Positions 37,155 through 45,263 of a stretch of 64,000 nucleotides of DNA are shown here, piece after piece. The stretch's first letter is position 1. Every line of letters begins with the position of its first letter. The notes below the pieces were generated by a model, which saw only the letters and a list, made by a program, of their open reading frames with translations, made no database searches and was not told where the DNA came from. The stretch is from contig NZ_NNBP01000004.1 of assembly GCF_002803155.1 (NCBI RefSeq), forward strand, positions 985-64,984. The letters are read 5' to 3'. The translations under genes and the position numbers were made by a program. This DNA is from Streptomyces sp. CB02959. GTDB taxonomy: Bacteria; Actinomycetota; Actinomycetes; Streptomycetales; Streptomycetaceae.

Positions 37155-37310
37155 AAAGGCGCCGACGGGCGTACCGCTAGAGGTTGTTACCGATAAGTAT
37201 GTAAGACGCGGCGTCAGCTTCGGGGCGGAGGCGTACCGACGGTAGCCCCGGATCCGGGCGGCGGTGGGGGCCGGCGCCCGGACCGAGGGCGTCCACCGGC
37301 GGTGGAGCGC

Positions 37311-38573
37311 TCACCACACCCGCATCGAAGCCCCCGGTGCGAAGGCCGGGCTGGTGGCGTCGGCGGGCGGGGTGGTGAGGGGTTCGGTGAGTTCGGTGGC
37401 GGTGGGGCCGATCCGGGCGGCCACGGGGGCGAGGGCGGCGAGGTCGAAGCCGTAGACGCGGGCGGCGTTGCCGCCGGTCATGGCGGCGATCTCGGCGGTC
37501 GGGAGGCCGGCGTAGGCGGCGCGCAGGGCGTGTCGGGAGTAGGGGTGGGTGCCCTCGTCGTGCGGGTAGTCGCTGCCCCACATGATCTTGTCGAGGCCGA
37601 TCCGGTCGCGCAGCGGGACCTCGTGGGGGCGCATGAAGCTGGCACCGACGTAGCAGTTGGCGTGCCAGATCTCGGTGGGGGTGCGGTCCAGGGAGGCCGC
37701 CAGGCCGGCGCCGAAGCGGGATTCCGCGGTGCCGGCGCGGGCCGTGGAGGCGACCAGGCGGCCGTGGTAGTAGTCCAGCATGTCCAGGACGCCGGGGATC
37801 CAGCCGGAGCCCTGTTCGGTGAGGACGAGGGTCAGCTCCGGATGGCGGGTGAAGACGCCGCCGAAGATGAGGTGCCACAGCGCGCGGTGGGAGAACCAGG
37901 TGGTCTCCACCATGAAGACGGCGCGGGCCGCCGGTTCGTCGCCGAGCGGCGGGGACGCCGAGCCGCCGTGGTGGTTGACCGGGACGCCGAGGTCGGCGCA
38001 GACCGCCCAGAGGGGGTCGTAGCACGGCGAGTGGAGCTCCGGGAGGCCGGAGCCGGGTGGCGTGCCCGGGAGCATGATGCCGCCGGTGAGGCCGGCGTCC
38101 TTGGCCCGGCGGACCTCGCGGACCGCCTCGTCGACGTCGTTGAGGAGGATCTGGGCGACGCCCGCGCGGCGCCCCGGGGCCTGCGCGCAGAAGTCCGCGA
38201 GCCACCGGTTGTGGGCGCGCAGGCCGGCCCAGCGCAGCTCGAAATCGGTGCCGGTGGGTGCCGGTGCCATCAGGGACGCGCTGGGGAAGAACGGCGGGAT
38301 GGTGTTGGGGAAGACGACCTCGGCGACGATGCCGTCGGCTTCCTGTTCGGCCAGCCGCCGGTCGGAGTTCCAGTTGCGGTCGGCGGTGTCGGCGAGCAGG
38401 TCCTCGTGCGGATTGACGTAGGTGGCGGCCCAGGCGTCGAACTCCTCGTGGTGGCGGGCCGGGAGGTAGGACCGGTAGTCGAGGAGGTCGGCGCCGGCGT
38501 GGCAGTCGGCGGAGATCACGGTGTAGCGGGGCGCGTCGGCGGTCGCGTCCGGCACGGCGGTGGGCTCAGGCAT
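37311..38573 (-). CDS. Amidohydrolase-2 family protein (copy A)
   Basis: 420 residues, PF04909-type TIM barrel. SADCHAG (21-27) replaces the usual HxH metal motif with D-x-H; ELRWAGLRAHNRWLADFC, VPVNHHGG and IMWGSDYPHDEGT (metal Asp) follow. Relatives include ACMSD and resorcylate decarboxylases, hydrolases and lyases acting on aromatic or cyclic acids. It is paralogous to the next gene upstream and overlaps it by 8 bp. Last gene of the TetR-linked catabolic operon; the substrate is unknown. Confidence 0.85.
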   Translation of the reverse strand: MPEPTAVPDATADAPRYTVISADCHAGADLLDYRSYLPARHHEEFDAWAATYVNPHEDLLADTADRNWNSDRRLAEQEADGIVAEVVFPNTIPPFFPSASLMAPAPTGTDFELRWAGLRAHNRWLADFCAQAPGRRAGVAQILLNDVDEAVREVRRAKDAGLTGGIMLPGTPPGSGLPELHSPCYDPLWAVCADLGVPVNHHGGSASPPLGDEPAARAVFMVETTWFSHRALWHLIFGGVFTRHPELTLVLTEQGSGWIPGVLDMLDYYHGRLVASTARAGTAESRFGAGLAASLDRTPTEIWHANCYVGASFMRPHEVPLRDRIGLDKIMWGSDYPHDEGTHPYSRHALRAAYAGLPTAEIAAMTGGNAARVYGFDLAALAPVAARIGPTATELTEPLTTPPADATSPAFAPGASMRVW

Positions 38574-39918
38574 GGGTCACCCCCACGTACGGGAAGTCGT
38601 GTCCGGTCAGCCAGTGGCGGCCGGTGTCGCGGGCGCGGCGCCAGGACGCCTCGACCGCGCTCTGGTCGGCGGGCTGGCCCAGTTCCGCCGGGGTGGGGCC
38701 GATCCGGCGGGCGTGCGGGGCGAGCCGGTCCGGGTCGAAGCCGAAGACCTCGGCGGCGGACGTGCCGAGGATGCGGCGGGTCTCGGCGACCGGGATGTCG
38801 TGGAAGGTGCTGGTCAGCCACTCGCGGGTGCGCGGCCAGGTGCCCTCCGGGTGCGGGAAGTCGCTGCCCCAGAGGATGTTGTCGACGCCGATCTCGTAGC
38901 GCTGGGCCAGTTCGCGGCGTTTGGTGTTGGTGGCGCAGACGAAGACGTTGCGGTCGAGGTACTCGTGCGGCGGGCGCCGCAGTCCGGCGAACGGGGAGAG
39001 CTTCTTGCCGCCGTGCGCGCCCAAGTAGAGCCGGTCCATGAACCACAGGAGGTTCGGCAGCCACCAGCAGCCCGACTCGGCGACGCCGAACCGCAGGCCG
39101 GGGTGGCGTTCGAAGACCCCGGACCAGAGCAGGAACCACAGCGGGCGGGCCGGCCACCAGGTCACCTCGCTGACGAAGATGCCGAGGTGGTCGCCGTACT
39201 CCTCGCGCGGCGCGGCGCCGGAGTGGGTGACGACCGGCATCCCGGCCTCGGCCGCGGCGGCCCACACCGGGTCGTAACACCGGTCGTGATAGGGGGTGTT
39301 GGCGCCCCACATGGCGGGGATCATCAGGGCGCCCAGCCCGTCGGCGCGGGCCCGGTGGATCTCCGCGACGACGGTGCGGGGGTCCGCGGTGACCGGTAAC
39401 AGGGCGACGCCGCAGTGGCGTTCGGGATCGGTGGCGCAGAACTCCGCGAGCCAGCGGTTGTGGGCCCGGGCTCCCGCCATGCCCAGCTCCGGGTCCTGGT
39501 CGCCGGTCAGGCCGAGGCCGACGCCGAAGGGCGCGGCGGTCGAGCTGTCCACGGCGTCCGCGTCCGGGAAGACGACCTCGGCGGCCACCCCGTCGCCGTC
39601 GAGTTCCTTGGCCCGCTGCACCGGGTCCCAGCCGCCGCGCAGCCCCTCCTCGTGGTCCTCGAACCACTGGGCGGCGAAGGTCTCGTTGCGGACGCCGAGC
39701 CGGGTCATGGCCGCGCGGCGGGCCTCCCGGCCGGCCAGGAAGTCGTCGAAGGCGCGGTGGAAGCGGGCCTCCAGATAGGGGCGGTACTCCTCGGTGGGCA
39801 GCCCGGCGTGGCAGTCGGAGGAGATGATCAGGTACGGGTCCCGGGAGCCGGGGTCCGGCGGCGGGCCGCCGTCCGGTCCGGGGTGCGGTGCGGTGGTGTC
39901 CTGGTACGGGTCGCTCAT
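38566..39918 (-). CDS. Amidohydrolase-2 family protein (copy B)
   Basis: 450 residues, same fold as its neighbour: SSDCHAG (33-39), GARAHNRWLAEFC, VVTHSGAAPREEYGDH, and ILWGSDFPHPEGTWP. The paralogues share layout but differ across the barrel insertions, suggesting two consecutive steps or a heteromer rather than simple redundancy. It lies 9 bp after the SDR gene and overlaps copy A. Confidence 0.85.
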   Translation of the reverse strand: MSDPYQDTTAPHPGPDGGPPPDPGSRDPYLIISSDCHAGLPTEEYRPYLEARFHRAFDDFLAGREARRAAMTRLGVRNETFAAQWFEDHEEGLRGGWDPVQRAKELDGDGVAAEVVFPDADAVDSSTAAPFGVGLGLTGDQDPELGMAGARAHNRWLAEFCATDPERHCGVALLPVTADPRTVVAEIHRARADGLGALMIPAMWGANTPYHDRCYDPVWAAAAEAGMPVVTHSGAAPREEYGDHLGIFVSEVTWWPARPLWFLLWSGVFERHPGLRFGVAESGCWWLPNLLWFMDRLYLGAHGGKKLSPFAGLRRPPHEYLDRNVFVCATNTKRRELAQRYEIGVDNILWGSDFPHPEGTWPRTREWLTSTFHDIPVAETRRILGTSAAEVFGFDPDRLAPHARRIGPTPAELGQPADQSAVEASWRRARDTGRHWLTGHDFPYVGVTHA

Positions 39919-39927
39919 GGCGGTCCC

Positions 39928-40818
39928 TCACTCGTCGTCGAGGATGAAGTGCTCCAGGTACGCGGGTGCGGCGCGGTCGAGTTGGGACCGCGCCCGCGCC
40001 CGGATCTGCGCGTCGGTGTGCGCACTGGGCGGCAGCATCCAGAAACGGCCGGCCCGGATGCCGTCGACGACCTGCTCGGCCACGGCCTCGACGGGCGTGA
40101 ACGCCACCTCCTTTCCGGCCTCCCCCATGGCCGCCTCCCACTCCGCGAGGCTGCGGTAGGGCGTCCGGCGGGGGCGGGACTTGGCGTGCCGCGCGGGCCG
40201 GTTGCGGTGCGACTCCCACAGCCCGGTACGGAGCATGTGCGGGCCGGGGAAGAGCACCGACGCCCCGATGGGCGCGCCCTCGGCCGCCAGGTGCGCGTAC
40301 AGCGACTCGGTCAGCGTCACCACGGCGGCCTTGGTGACGGCGTAGACGGAGGCGGTGGGCAGCGGCGCGATCCCGCCGTCCGTGGAGGAGGTGTTGACGA
40401 CGTGGCCGGGCTCCCCGGAGGCCACCATCCGGGGCAGGAAGCACTGGACGCCGTGGAAGACGCCCCAGACGTTGACCTCGAACGCCCACCGCCAGTCGGC
40501 GGGGTCGTGCTCCCACATCCGGCCCTCGGCGCCGGAGCCCACCCCGGCGTTGTTGCACAGCACGTGGACGGCGCCGAAGGTCTCGTAGGCGGCGCCGGCC
40601 AGCGCCTCGACCTCGGCGCGCACGCCGACGTCCACGGTGCGGGCCAGCAGTTCGACGCCGTCCGCGGCCAGTTCGTCGGCGGCGGCCCGCAGCGGTGCCT
40701 CCTCGACGTCGGCGAGGACCACCTTCAGGCCCTCGGCGGCGAAGCGGCGGGCCATCGCCCGGCCGATACCGCTCGCCGCACCGGTGACCACCGCGACCTG
40801 CCCGGCCCGCAGCTCCAT
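39928..40818 (-). CDS. Short-chain dehydrogenase/reductase
   Basis: 296 residues. TGAASGIG (12-19), NNAG (89-92), Ser in NTSSTDGG and YAVTK (Tyr159, Lys163) give a complete classical SDR site; ADV at 36-38 suggests NAD(H) preference. The C-terminal 60 residues extend beyond the classical length. Its ATG shares a base with the stop of the acetoacetate-decarboxylase-like gene (TGATG), so they are translationally coupled. Likely oxidises or reduces an alcohol/ketone intermediate in the operon's pathway. Confidence 0.88.
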   Translation of the reverse strand: MELRAGQVAVVTGAASGIGRAMARRFAAEGLKVVLADVEEAPLRAAADELAADGVELLARTVDVGVRAEVEALAGAAYETFGAVHVLCNNAGVGSGAEGRMWEHDPADWRWAFEVNVWGVFHGVQCFLPRMVASGEPGHVVNTSSTDGGIAPLPTASVYAVTKAAVVTLTESLYAHLAAEGAPIGASVLFPGPHMLRTGLWESHRNRPARHAKSRPRRTPYRSLAEWEAAMGEAGKEVAFTPVEAVAEQVVDGIRAGRFWMLPPSAHTDAQIRARARSQLDRAAPAYLEHFILDDE

Positions 40819-41615
40819 CACACGCTCCCTTCCGGCGGGGCGTCGAGGACCTGCCGCGGGTCGTCGTAGCGCTGGTGGACGTAGGGCAGCAGGTCCTCGG
40901 CGCGGACCCGCGCGACGACCTTGCCGCTCTGGTCCGAGGTCTTCTCGCCGAGGGTGATCCCGACGAGAGTGCGTACCGGGAGGTCGGCGACCGGGTCGTA
41001 CATCGACTCGCGCAGCACCACGTCGCCGGTGATCCGCTCCAGCCTGCGGACCTTCTCGGTGCGCCGGCAGTGCACCAGGACCGGGTCGCCGTCGAAGCCC
41101 GAACCGTCCACGGCGGGCAGGAACTTGAAGTAGAAGTCGGTCCGCACGTCCGGTGCGGGGAGCGCCAACGGGCCGCTGACCGCGCCGCGCACCTCGACGA
41201 AGGCGATGCCGTGCCGGGCGAGGGCGGCGCGGACGGTCAGCCCGTCGCGGTCCACGGTGACCTCGCCGAGCTTCTTGGGTTCGCCGAAGACCTCGCGGCC
41301 GCCGGTCAGCGCCCGCTCGTGGGTCATCGGCATGACCAGCGGGTACCAGCCCTCGGTGCCGTCGTGGGCGGCCGCGACCGCGACCGAGCCGGCGCCCAGC
41401 GGATAGCCGGGCAGGTTGACGGAGCTGATGGTGGCCCGGACCAGCGGGCGGCCGGTGGGGGTGAGCGGGGGCGGCAGGACGGCCGCGACCGCCTCCGGGT
41501 CGGTCTCCCACAGGGCCACCACGCCGGTGGACCAGATGTCGGGGAGCCGGGTGCCGGCGGTCCGGGTCGCGGCGATCTCCGCCTCGGTGCGGGCTCCGTA
41601 GCGTATGCGTGCCAT
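40818..41615 (-). CDS. Acetoacetate decarboxylase family protein
   Basis: 265 residues. The ADC hallmark GGREVFGEPKKLGEV places Lys114-Lys115, with Lys115 as the Schiff-base lysine; NLPGYPLGAGSV and PMTHERALTGG upstream also match. Several family members use the same lysine for aldolase or dehydratase chemistry rather than decarboxylation, so the reaction is open. First gene of the operon, divergent from TetR with a palindromic site between them. Confidence 0.87.
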   Translation of the reverse strand: MARIRYGARTEAEIAATRTAGTRLPDIWSTGVVALWETDPEAVAAVLPPPLTPTGRPLVRATISSVNLPGYPLGAGSVAVAAAHDGTEGWYPLVMPMTHERALTGGREVFGEPKKLGEVTVDRDGLTVRAALARHGIAFVEVRGAVSGPLALPAPDVRTDFYFKFLPAVDGSGFDGDPVLVHCRRTEKVRRLERITGDVVLRESMYDPVADLPVRTLVGITLGEKTSDQSGKVVARVRAEDLLPYVHQRYDDPRQVLDAPPEGSV

Positions 41616-41665
41616 GGCGTACCACCCTTCGTCGTCCGTAACGCGCGGGGGTCGTGCGAGGCGTC

Positions 41666-41680
41666 TGTAACACAGTTACA
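41666..41680. promoter_or_regulatory. Palindromic operator, probably for the TetR regulator
   Basis: TGTAACACAGTTACA is a perfect 6-bp inverted repeat (TGTAAC/GTTACA) around ACA, centred between divergent starts at 41615 and 41742. Its form and position fit a TetR-family site controlling both directions. Confidence 0.7.
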
Positions 41681-41741
41681 CCGCCGCCGATGAAGGGTAA
41701 AGAGCCATGCAGGAAAGGGAGTTGGGAGATAGTGGGGTGCT

Positions 41742-42398
41742 ATGACACGTACCGCGCTCACCGGTGAGGAGGTCCTGGCGGCGGCCGCCCGGCTGGTCCG
41801 GGCGCACGGCCCGGCGGCCCTGACCATGCGCCGGCTCGCCACCGAACTCGGCACCGCCGTCACCTCCATCTACTGGCACGTCGGCAACCGCGAGTCCCTG
41901 CTGGACGCGCTGGTGGCCCGCACCCTCCAGGAGATGGGCGAGATCCGGCCCACCGGCGGCACGCCCCGGGCGCGCGTCGTCTCGGTGGCCCGCACGCTCC
42001 GCACCGCGCTGGGCGAACGCCCGCACCTGATCGCGATGGTGCACGAACGCGGGCTGACCGAGCGGATGTTCCTGCCCGCGCAGCAGGCGCTGGTCCACGA
42101 GGTGCACGCGGCCGGGCTGCGCGGGGAGCTCGCCGCCGAGGCGGTGCGCGCCGTGCAGTTCCTGGTCGTCGGCTCGGTCCTGGTGGAGCGCAACCGTGCG
42201 CGCTCGCCCGCGCAGCACCCCAGCGAGCGCGAGCTGTGGGACTCCCCCGCCGCCGGACGGGATCCGGCGCTGGCCCGCGCGCTGGCCGCACCGGCCGACG
42301 CCGAACGGCTCTTCCTGGTGTCCCTGGAGGCCCTGGTGGCCTCACTGCTCGGACCGGACCGGACCGGCAGCGCGCCCGAGGGCGTGGGACGAGGCTGA
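41742..42398 (+). CDS. TetR-family transcriptional regulator
   Basis: 218 residues. The N-terminal HTH (about 6-55) contains TGEEVLAAAARLVRAHG, LTMRRLATELGTAVTSIYWHVGNRESLL; the C-terminal half is a typical TetR_C ligand domain. It is divergent from the ADC/SDR/amidohydrolase operon with a palindrome between, so it likely represses that operon until a pathway ligand appears. Confidence 0.9.
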   Translation: MTRTALTGEEVLAAAARLVRAHGPAALTMRRLATELGTAVTSIYWHVGNRESLLDALVARTLQEMGEIRPTGGTPRARVVSVARTLRTALGERPHLIAMVHERGLTERMFLPAQQALVHEVHAAGLRGELAAEAVRAVQFLVVGSVLVERNRARSPAQHPSERELWDSPAAGRDPALARALAAPADAERLFLVSLEALVASLLGPDRTGSAPEGVGRG

Positions 42399-42682
42399 GG
42401 GCATGGGCCCGGGGGGCATGGGCCCGGGGGCGCGGTCCCGAGGGCCCGGGACGGGCATCGGGAAGGGCGGGCAGCGGCGGTGCCCGTCGGCCGGCCGGGC
42501 GCGGGCCCGGGCCGGATCCACAGGGCGTCCGACCTGCGTCCGACCTGCGCCGACCGACCCCGGACCGGCCTCCCCGCGGGCCCTCCCGGCAGGCGCCCGG
42601 CCGCGGCGGCGCGCGGCGTCCCGGCCGGATGCGCCCCCGGCGATGCGGTGCCTGTCGGTCCCGGCCCGTATCCTCAGTGACC
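42399..42682. other. GC-rich gap between TetR and exonuclease genes
   Basis: 284 bp without a gene. A short direct repeat (GGGCATGGGCCCGGGGG, twice, about 42400-42434) lies at the left end. No terminator or promoter is evident. Confidence 0.5.
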
Positions 42683-43720
42683 ATGCTCGAAGACCGCAGC
42701 GCAGCCGCCCCCTCGATCGCGCCGAAGATCGGCCGGCAGCCGGGCCCGCAGACGCCGCCGGCTGAGTGGCCGGCCGGGTACCCCCAGGGGTACGCGGTGG
42801 TCGACGTGGAGACCACCGGCCTGGCCCGCGACGACCGGATCATCTCCGCCGCCGTGTACCAACTCGACGCCCACGGCGAGTTCCAGGACTCCTGGTACAC
42901 CCTCGTCAACCCGCAGCGCGATCCCGGACCGGTCTGGATCCACGGTCTGACGAGCGAGGTGCTGGCGGACGCCCCGCTCTTCCCGGAGGTCGTGCCGGAG
43001 CTGTCGGCGCGGCTGGCGGACCGGGTGCTGGTGGCGCACAACGCCATGTTCGACTGGTCGATGCTGGCCCGGGAGTACGCCCGCGCCGCGGCGGTCGCCC
43101 CGGTGCGCCAGCGGCTGTGCACCATCGCGCTCTCCAAGGAACTGGGCCTGCCGCTGCCCAACCACAAGCTGGAATCCCTCGCCGCGCACTTCGGCGTCAC
43201 ACAGGAACGCGCCCACCACGCCCTGGACGACGCCCGCGTGCTGGCCGAGACGTTCCGCCCCAGCCTGCACCGGGCCGCGCAGGCGAACGTCCGGCTGCCG
43301 CTGCTGACCTGCCAGCCGCTGACGGAGTGGACCGACGCCCCCGCCCCCCGCTCGCACGGCAGCGCCTCCTCGTACCGCCCCGTCTCCTGGCGGCCGGCCC
43401 GCAAGCGCCCCGCCTGCCCGTACCCCAACCCCGGGCGCTACGAGCCCGGCGGCCGGCTCGTCCAGGGGATGCGGGTCGCCTTCTCGGGTGACACCTCCGT
43501 CGACCGCGAACTGCTGGAGGACCGGGCGATCGAGGCCGGGCTGCACGTGGCGACGAGCGTGTCCCGGCTGACCAGCCTGCTGGTGACCAACGACCCGGAC
43601 GGCCGGACGTCCAAGACGGTCAAGGCCGCGACGTTCGGTACGGCCGTCATCGACGAGGCGGCGTTCATGCAGCTGCTGCGCGACGTGGCACCGGCACCGG
43701 GGACACCGGCGTCCGGGTGA
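42683..43720 (+). CDS. DEDDh 3'-5' exonuclease with C-terminal BRCT domain
   Basis: 345 residues. DnaQ-like exonuclease: ExoI VVDVETTGL (Asp41, Glu43), ExoII VAHNAMFDWS (Asp124) and ExoIII RAHHALDDAR (His178, Asp183). A linker follows (about 215-255), then a BRCT domain (about 258-340) with GMRVAFSGDT and SLLVTNDPDGRTSK. This epsilon-exonuclease plus BRCT layout occurs in actinobacteria and is likely used in DNA repair or replication proofreading outside the main polymerase. The ATG at 42683 is the first with conserved context. Confidence 0.88.
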   Translation: MLEDRSAAAPSIAPKIGRQPGPQTPPAEWPAGYPQGYAVVDVETTGLARDDRIISAAVYQLDAHGEFQDSWYTLVNPQRDPGPVWIHGLTSEVLADAPLFPEVVPELSARLADRVLVAHNAMFDWSMLAREYARAAAVAPVRQRLCTIALSKELGLPLPNHKLESLAAHFGVTQERAHHALDDARVLAETFRPSLHRAAQANVRLPLLTCQPLTEWTDAPAPRSHGSASSYRPVSWRPARKRPACPYPNPGRYEPGGRLVQGMRVAFSGDTSVDRELLEDRAIEAGLHVATSVSRLTSLLVTNDPDGRTSKTVKAATFGTAVIDEAAFMQLLRDVAPAPGTPASG

Positions 43721-43890
43721 AGCCCGGCCGACACACCCGCCGACGCCTCGCCCCGTAGCGGCCCCACCCGCACGCTGTGGCGCTCCGTGATGCCCCACAG
43801 CGCATGTGAGCCGGGGGCCCTACGTGCGGTAGGCGGGGTGCCCGAAGCCCACGATCCGGCGGGCCGCGGCCGTCCGCGCAATTCACCAAA

Positions 43891-43906
43891 GCCGCTGATC
43901 AGCGGC
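43891..43906. repeat. Perfect 16-bp palindrome
   Basis: GCCGCTGATCAGCGGC, fully self-complementary, 6 bp before copy 2 of the dispersed element, at the left edge of the accessory stretch. It could be a protein site or a hairpin. Confidence 0.8.
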
Positions 43907-43912
43907 CTGATG

Positions 43913-43975
43913 AAAGCTCAAGAAAAGCTCAGATCAATCCTGCGGTTCCGGTGCCACGCGGCCGGTTCCCCGGGG
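43913..43975 (+). repeat. Dispersed intergenic element, copy 2
   Basis: Exact 26-nt match (43913-43938) to 28017-28042, then two differences, TGCGGTTCCG (43941-43950) and weaker similarity through GGTTCCCCGGGG. Same strand as copy 1, 15.9 kb apart. Unlike copy 1 no obvious intact gene lies within 250 bp downstream. It may mark a lost gene or be a regulatory site carried by the inserted DNA. Confidence 0.75.
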
Positions 43976-44221
43976 ACGGGCTCACGCCGCCACGGGCCTC
44001 GTATTCGGCTGGCGCGAGGACGACCCAAGCGGACTGGACCCCAAGACTTCGGAGATCAGAAAGAGCCGCTTTCGAATGACTGGGAGAACCTATCCGTCGA
44101 GCGGCAGCAAATCGTAACCCGAAAGACACTTCGGATCGTTGTCATCCATCCAGCCAAGAGCCGTGGCGGACGGTTCAACCCAGAGCGGGTCAAGCCAGTC
44201 TTTCATTGCGTAAAAGAATAG
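43976..44221 (+). other. Unrecognised gene remnant or noncoding stretch
   Basis: AT-richer than the flanks. One frame is open to a stop at 44221 with the sequence DWENLSVERQQIVTRKTLRI near its end and HCVKE at the terminus; another frame gives ATGLVFGWREDDPSGLDPKT at about 43990-44050. Neither has a convincing start or recognised domain. Possibly fragments of one or two genes of the inserted DNA. A terminator follows at once. Confidence 0.35.
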
Positions 44222-44248
44222 GCCCTCTCCCCACAGAAGAGGGCCTAT
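44218..44248. terminator. Terminator between remnant and zinc-protein gene
   Basis: Perfect 11-bp stem ATAGGCCCTCT (44218-44228) with AGAGGGCCTAT (44238-44248), 9-nt loop, followed by CTTTC on the plus strand and TTCTTTTA on the minus strand. It fits the ends of converging transcripts and is of the intrinsic type, unusual among this region's GC-only hairpins. Confidence 0.85.
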
Positions 44249-44254
44249 CTTTCA

Positions 44255-44518
44255 TCACGCAGATGCACTTACACTGCCGATTCTATCGATAATTCCCACC
44301 TTTCCATCCGCGCGGGAGCAGTGCGCGCCGCAATACCATTTGCCTTCCACTTCCACGCCTTGGCCGATGATCTGCACCCGACAGTGCTCGCAGATCGGCG
44401 CCATGCGGTGGATCGCGCAGGCGAATGAGTCGAACGTGTGACGTGCACCGTCTCGGGTTTCGATGGTGAACGCCAGGTCATAGTCATTTCCGCATACTTC
44501 ACAACGTCCCATGCGCAT
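44255..44518 (-). CDS. Small cysteine-rich (LIM/zinc-ribbon-like) protein
   Basis: 87 residues from MRMGRCEVCG with GAGGGAA 5 bp upstream. Two zinc-finger-like clusters: CEVCGNDYD ... FACAIH, and CEHCRVQIIG ... WYCGAHC. I recall similar uncharacterised proteins in actinobacteria. Lower GC and third-position GC than neighbours. It may bind nucleic acid or protein; the role is unknown. Confidence 0.75.
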   Translation of the reverse strand: MRMGRCEVCGNDYDLAFTIETRDGARHTFDSFACAIHRMAPICEHCRVQIIGQGVEVEGKWYCGAHCSRADGKVGIIDRIGSVSASA

Positions 44519-44596
44519 AATGCTTCCCTCTGACAAGTTGGCGGCGCCCTACCCACCAGGGGTTCTACCCGGTCAGCGTAGCGAGGCCATCTGCCA

Positions 44597-44692
44597 CTAC
44601 AGCTCCATCAACTCCAGGATCTCATCGACCTGCTCCCCGGTCAGGGTCGGAGCTTCCGAGATCCACTTCTCAAGCCACTCTTCCTTGGTCAT
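44597..44692 (-). CDS. 31-residue small protein
   Basis: MTKEEWLEKWISEAPTLTGE then QVDEILELMEL: two short amphipathic helices. The ATG at 44692 has a strong AGAGGG RBS seven bases upstream. The motif of a Trp-containing helix then SEAPTLT-EQ is like small actinobacterial ORFs found near mobile DNA. The function is unknown. Confidence 0.6.
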   Translation of the reverse strand: MTKEEWLEKWISEAPTLTGEQVDEILELMEL

Positions 44693-44922
44693 ACGCCCTC
44701 TGATTCTTGAAGCTTCCAGTTCGAGAACCGGACCCCGGGAACGCTCACCGATTTCGGCGCCCCCCGGGACGGGAACAAGGCAGAAGCGGTCATCGAATCT
44801 CGCGCGACCATCACCTGAGCCAAGCCTCGCCGGCGGCGGAGACTCCAGGCCGCGACGCAAGCCTCATAGCCACCAACACCCCGGCGCGGGCTCCTTCCGG
44901 TCGGGGCACCTCCGTAAGCCGC

Positions 44923-44992
44923 GAAAAACTTCCCTACGGTCCTTCTTTTCTATGACTCACATGAGAAAAGAAGGACCGTAGGGAAGTTTTTC
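44923..44992. repeat. Perfect 29-bp inverted repeat (long hairpin)
   Basis: Left arm 44923-44951 starts GAAAAACTTCCCTACGG and ends CTTCTTTTCT; right arm 44964-44992 is its exact reverse complement; loop of 12 nt (ATGACTCACATG). Arms end in A5/T5 runs and the stem holds CCTACGGTCC. It could be a bidirectional intrinsic terminator, a small RNA hairpin or a remnant of a mobile-element end. Low GC versus the genome. Confidence 0.9.
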
Positions 44993-45179
44993 TGCCCCAG
45001 GCGTGAGAGAGGCCGACTCACCGGCGAACAAGCTTGTCACGGCCCCCAGTTAATGCTTATGCAGGCGGGCCCGCGCCACGGACTCCAGCGTCCGACGTGG
45101 AGGCGTGAGCGCTCCTTCCGCACCGCTCCTCCCGCGCGCCCCGGTGTCTTCCGAGATGCCGCGCGGGAGTTGAGCACCT

Positions 45180-45251
45180 GCCCCCGTAGCTCAATGGGAG
45201 AGCGCCCGACCGACGGCCAGGAGGCCGCCGGTTCGATTCCGGCCGGGTCGC
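45180..45251 (+). pseudogene. Degenerate tRNA-like sequence
   Basis: The D arm (TAGCTCAATGGGAGAGC) and T arm (GCCGGTTCGATTCCGGC with a standard 7-nt loop) are intact and correctly spaced, and the total length is 72 nt. The acceptor stem (GCCCCCG against CGGGTCG) pairs only at four of seven positions, the anticodon stem has two mismatches, and the base before the anticodon is C, not T. It is best read as a decayed tRNA or a remnant att copy left by integration, not a working tRNA. Confidence 0.6.
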
Positions 45252-45263
45252 TTACAGCGTCTC

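Noticed and set aside
38566..39918. Metal-dependent decarboxylase of known substrate
   Set aside because: Family motifs support an amidohydrolase-2 fold only; the substrate-determining residues are not diagnostic.
43891..44992. CRISPR array or insertion-sequence ends around the repeats of the accessory region
   Set aside because: Repeats occur as single or paired copies, not regularly spaced, and no transposase gene or target-site duplication is visible.
45180..45251. Functional tRNA gene
   Set aside because: Acceptor and anticodon stems are not paired properly and the base before the anticodon is C rather than T.
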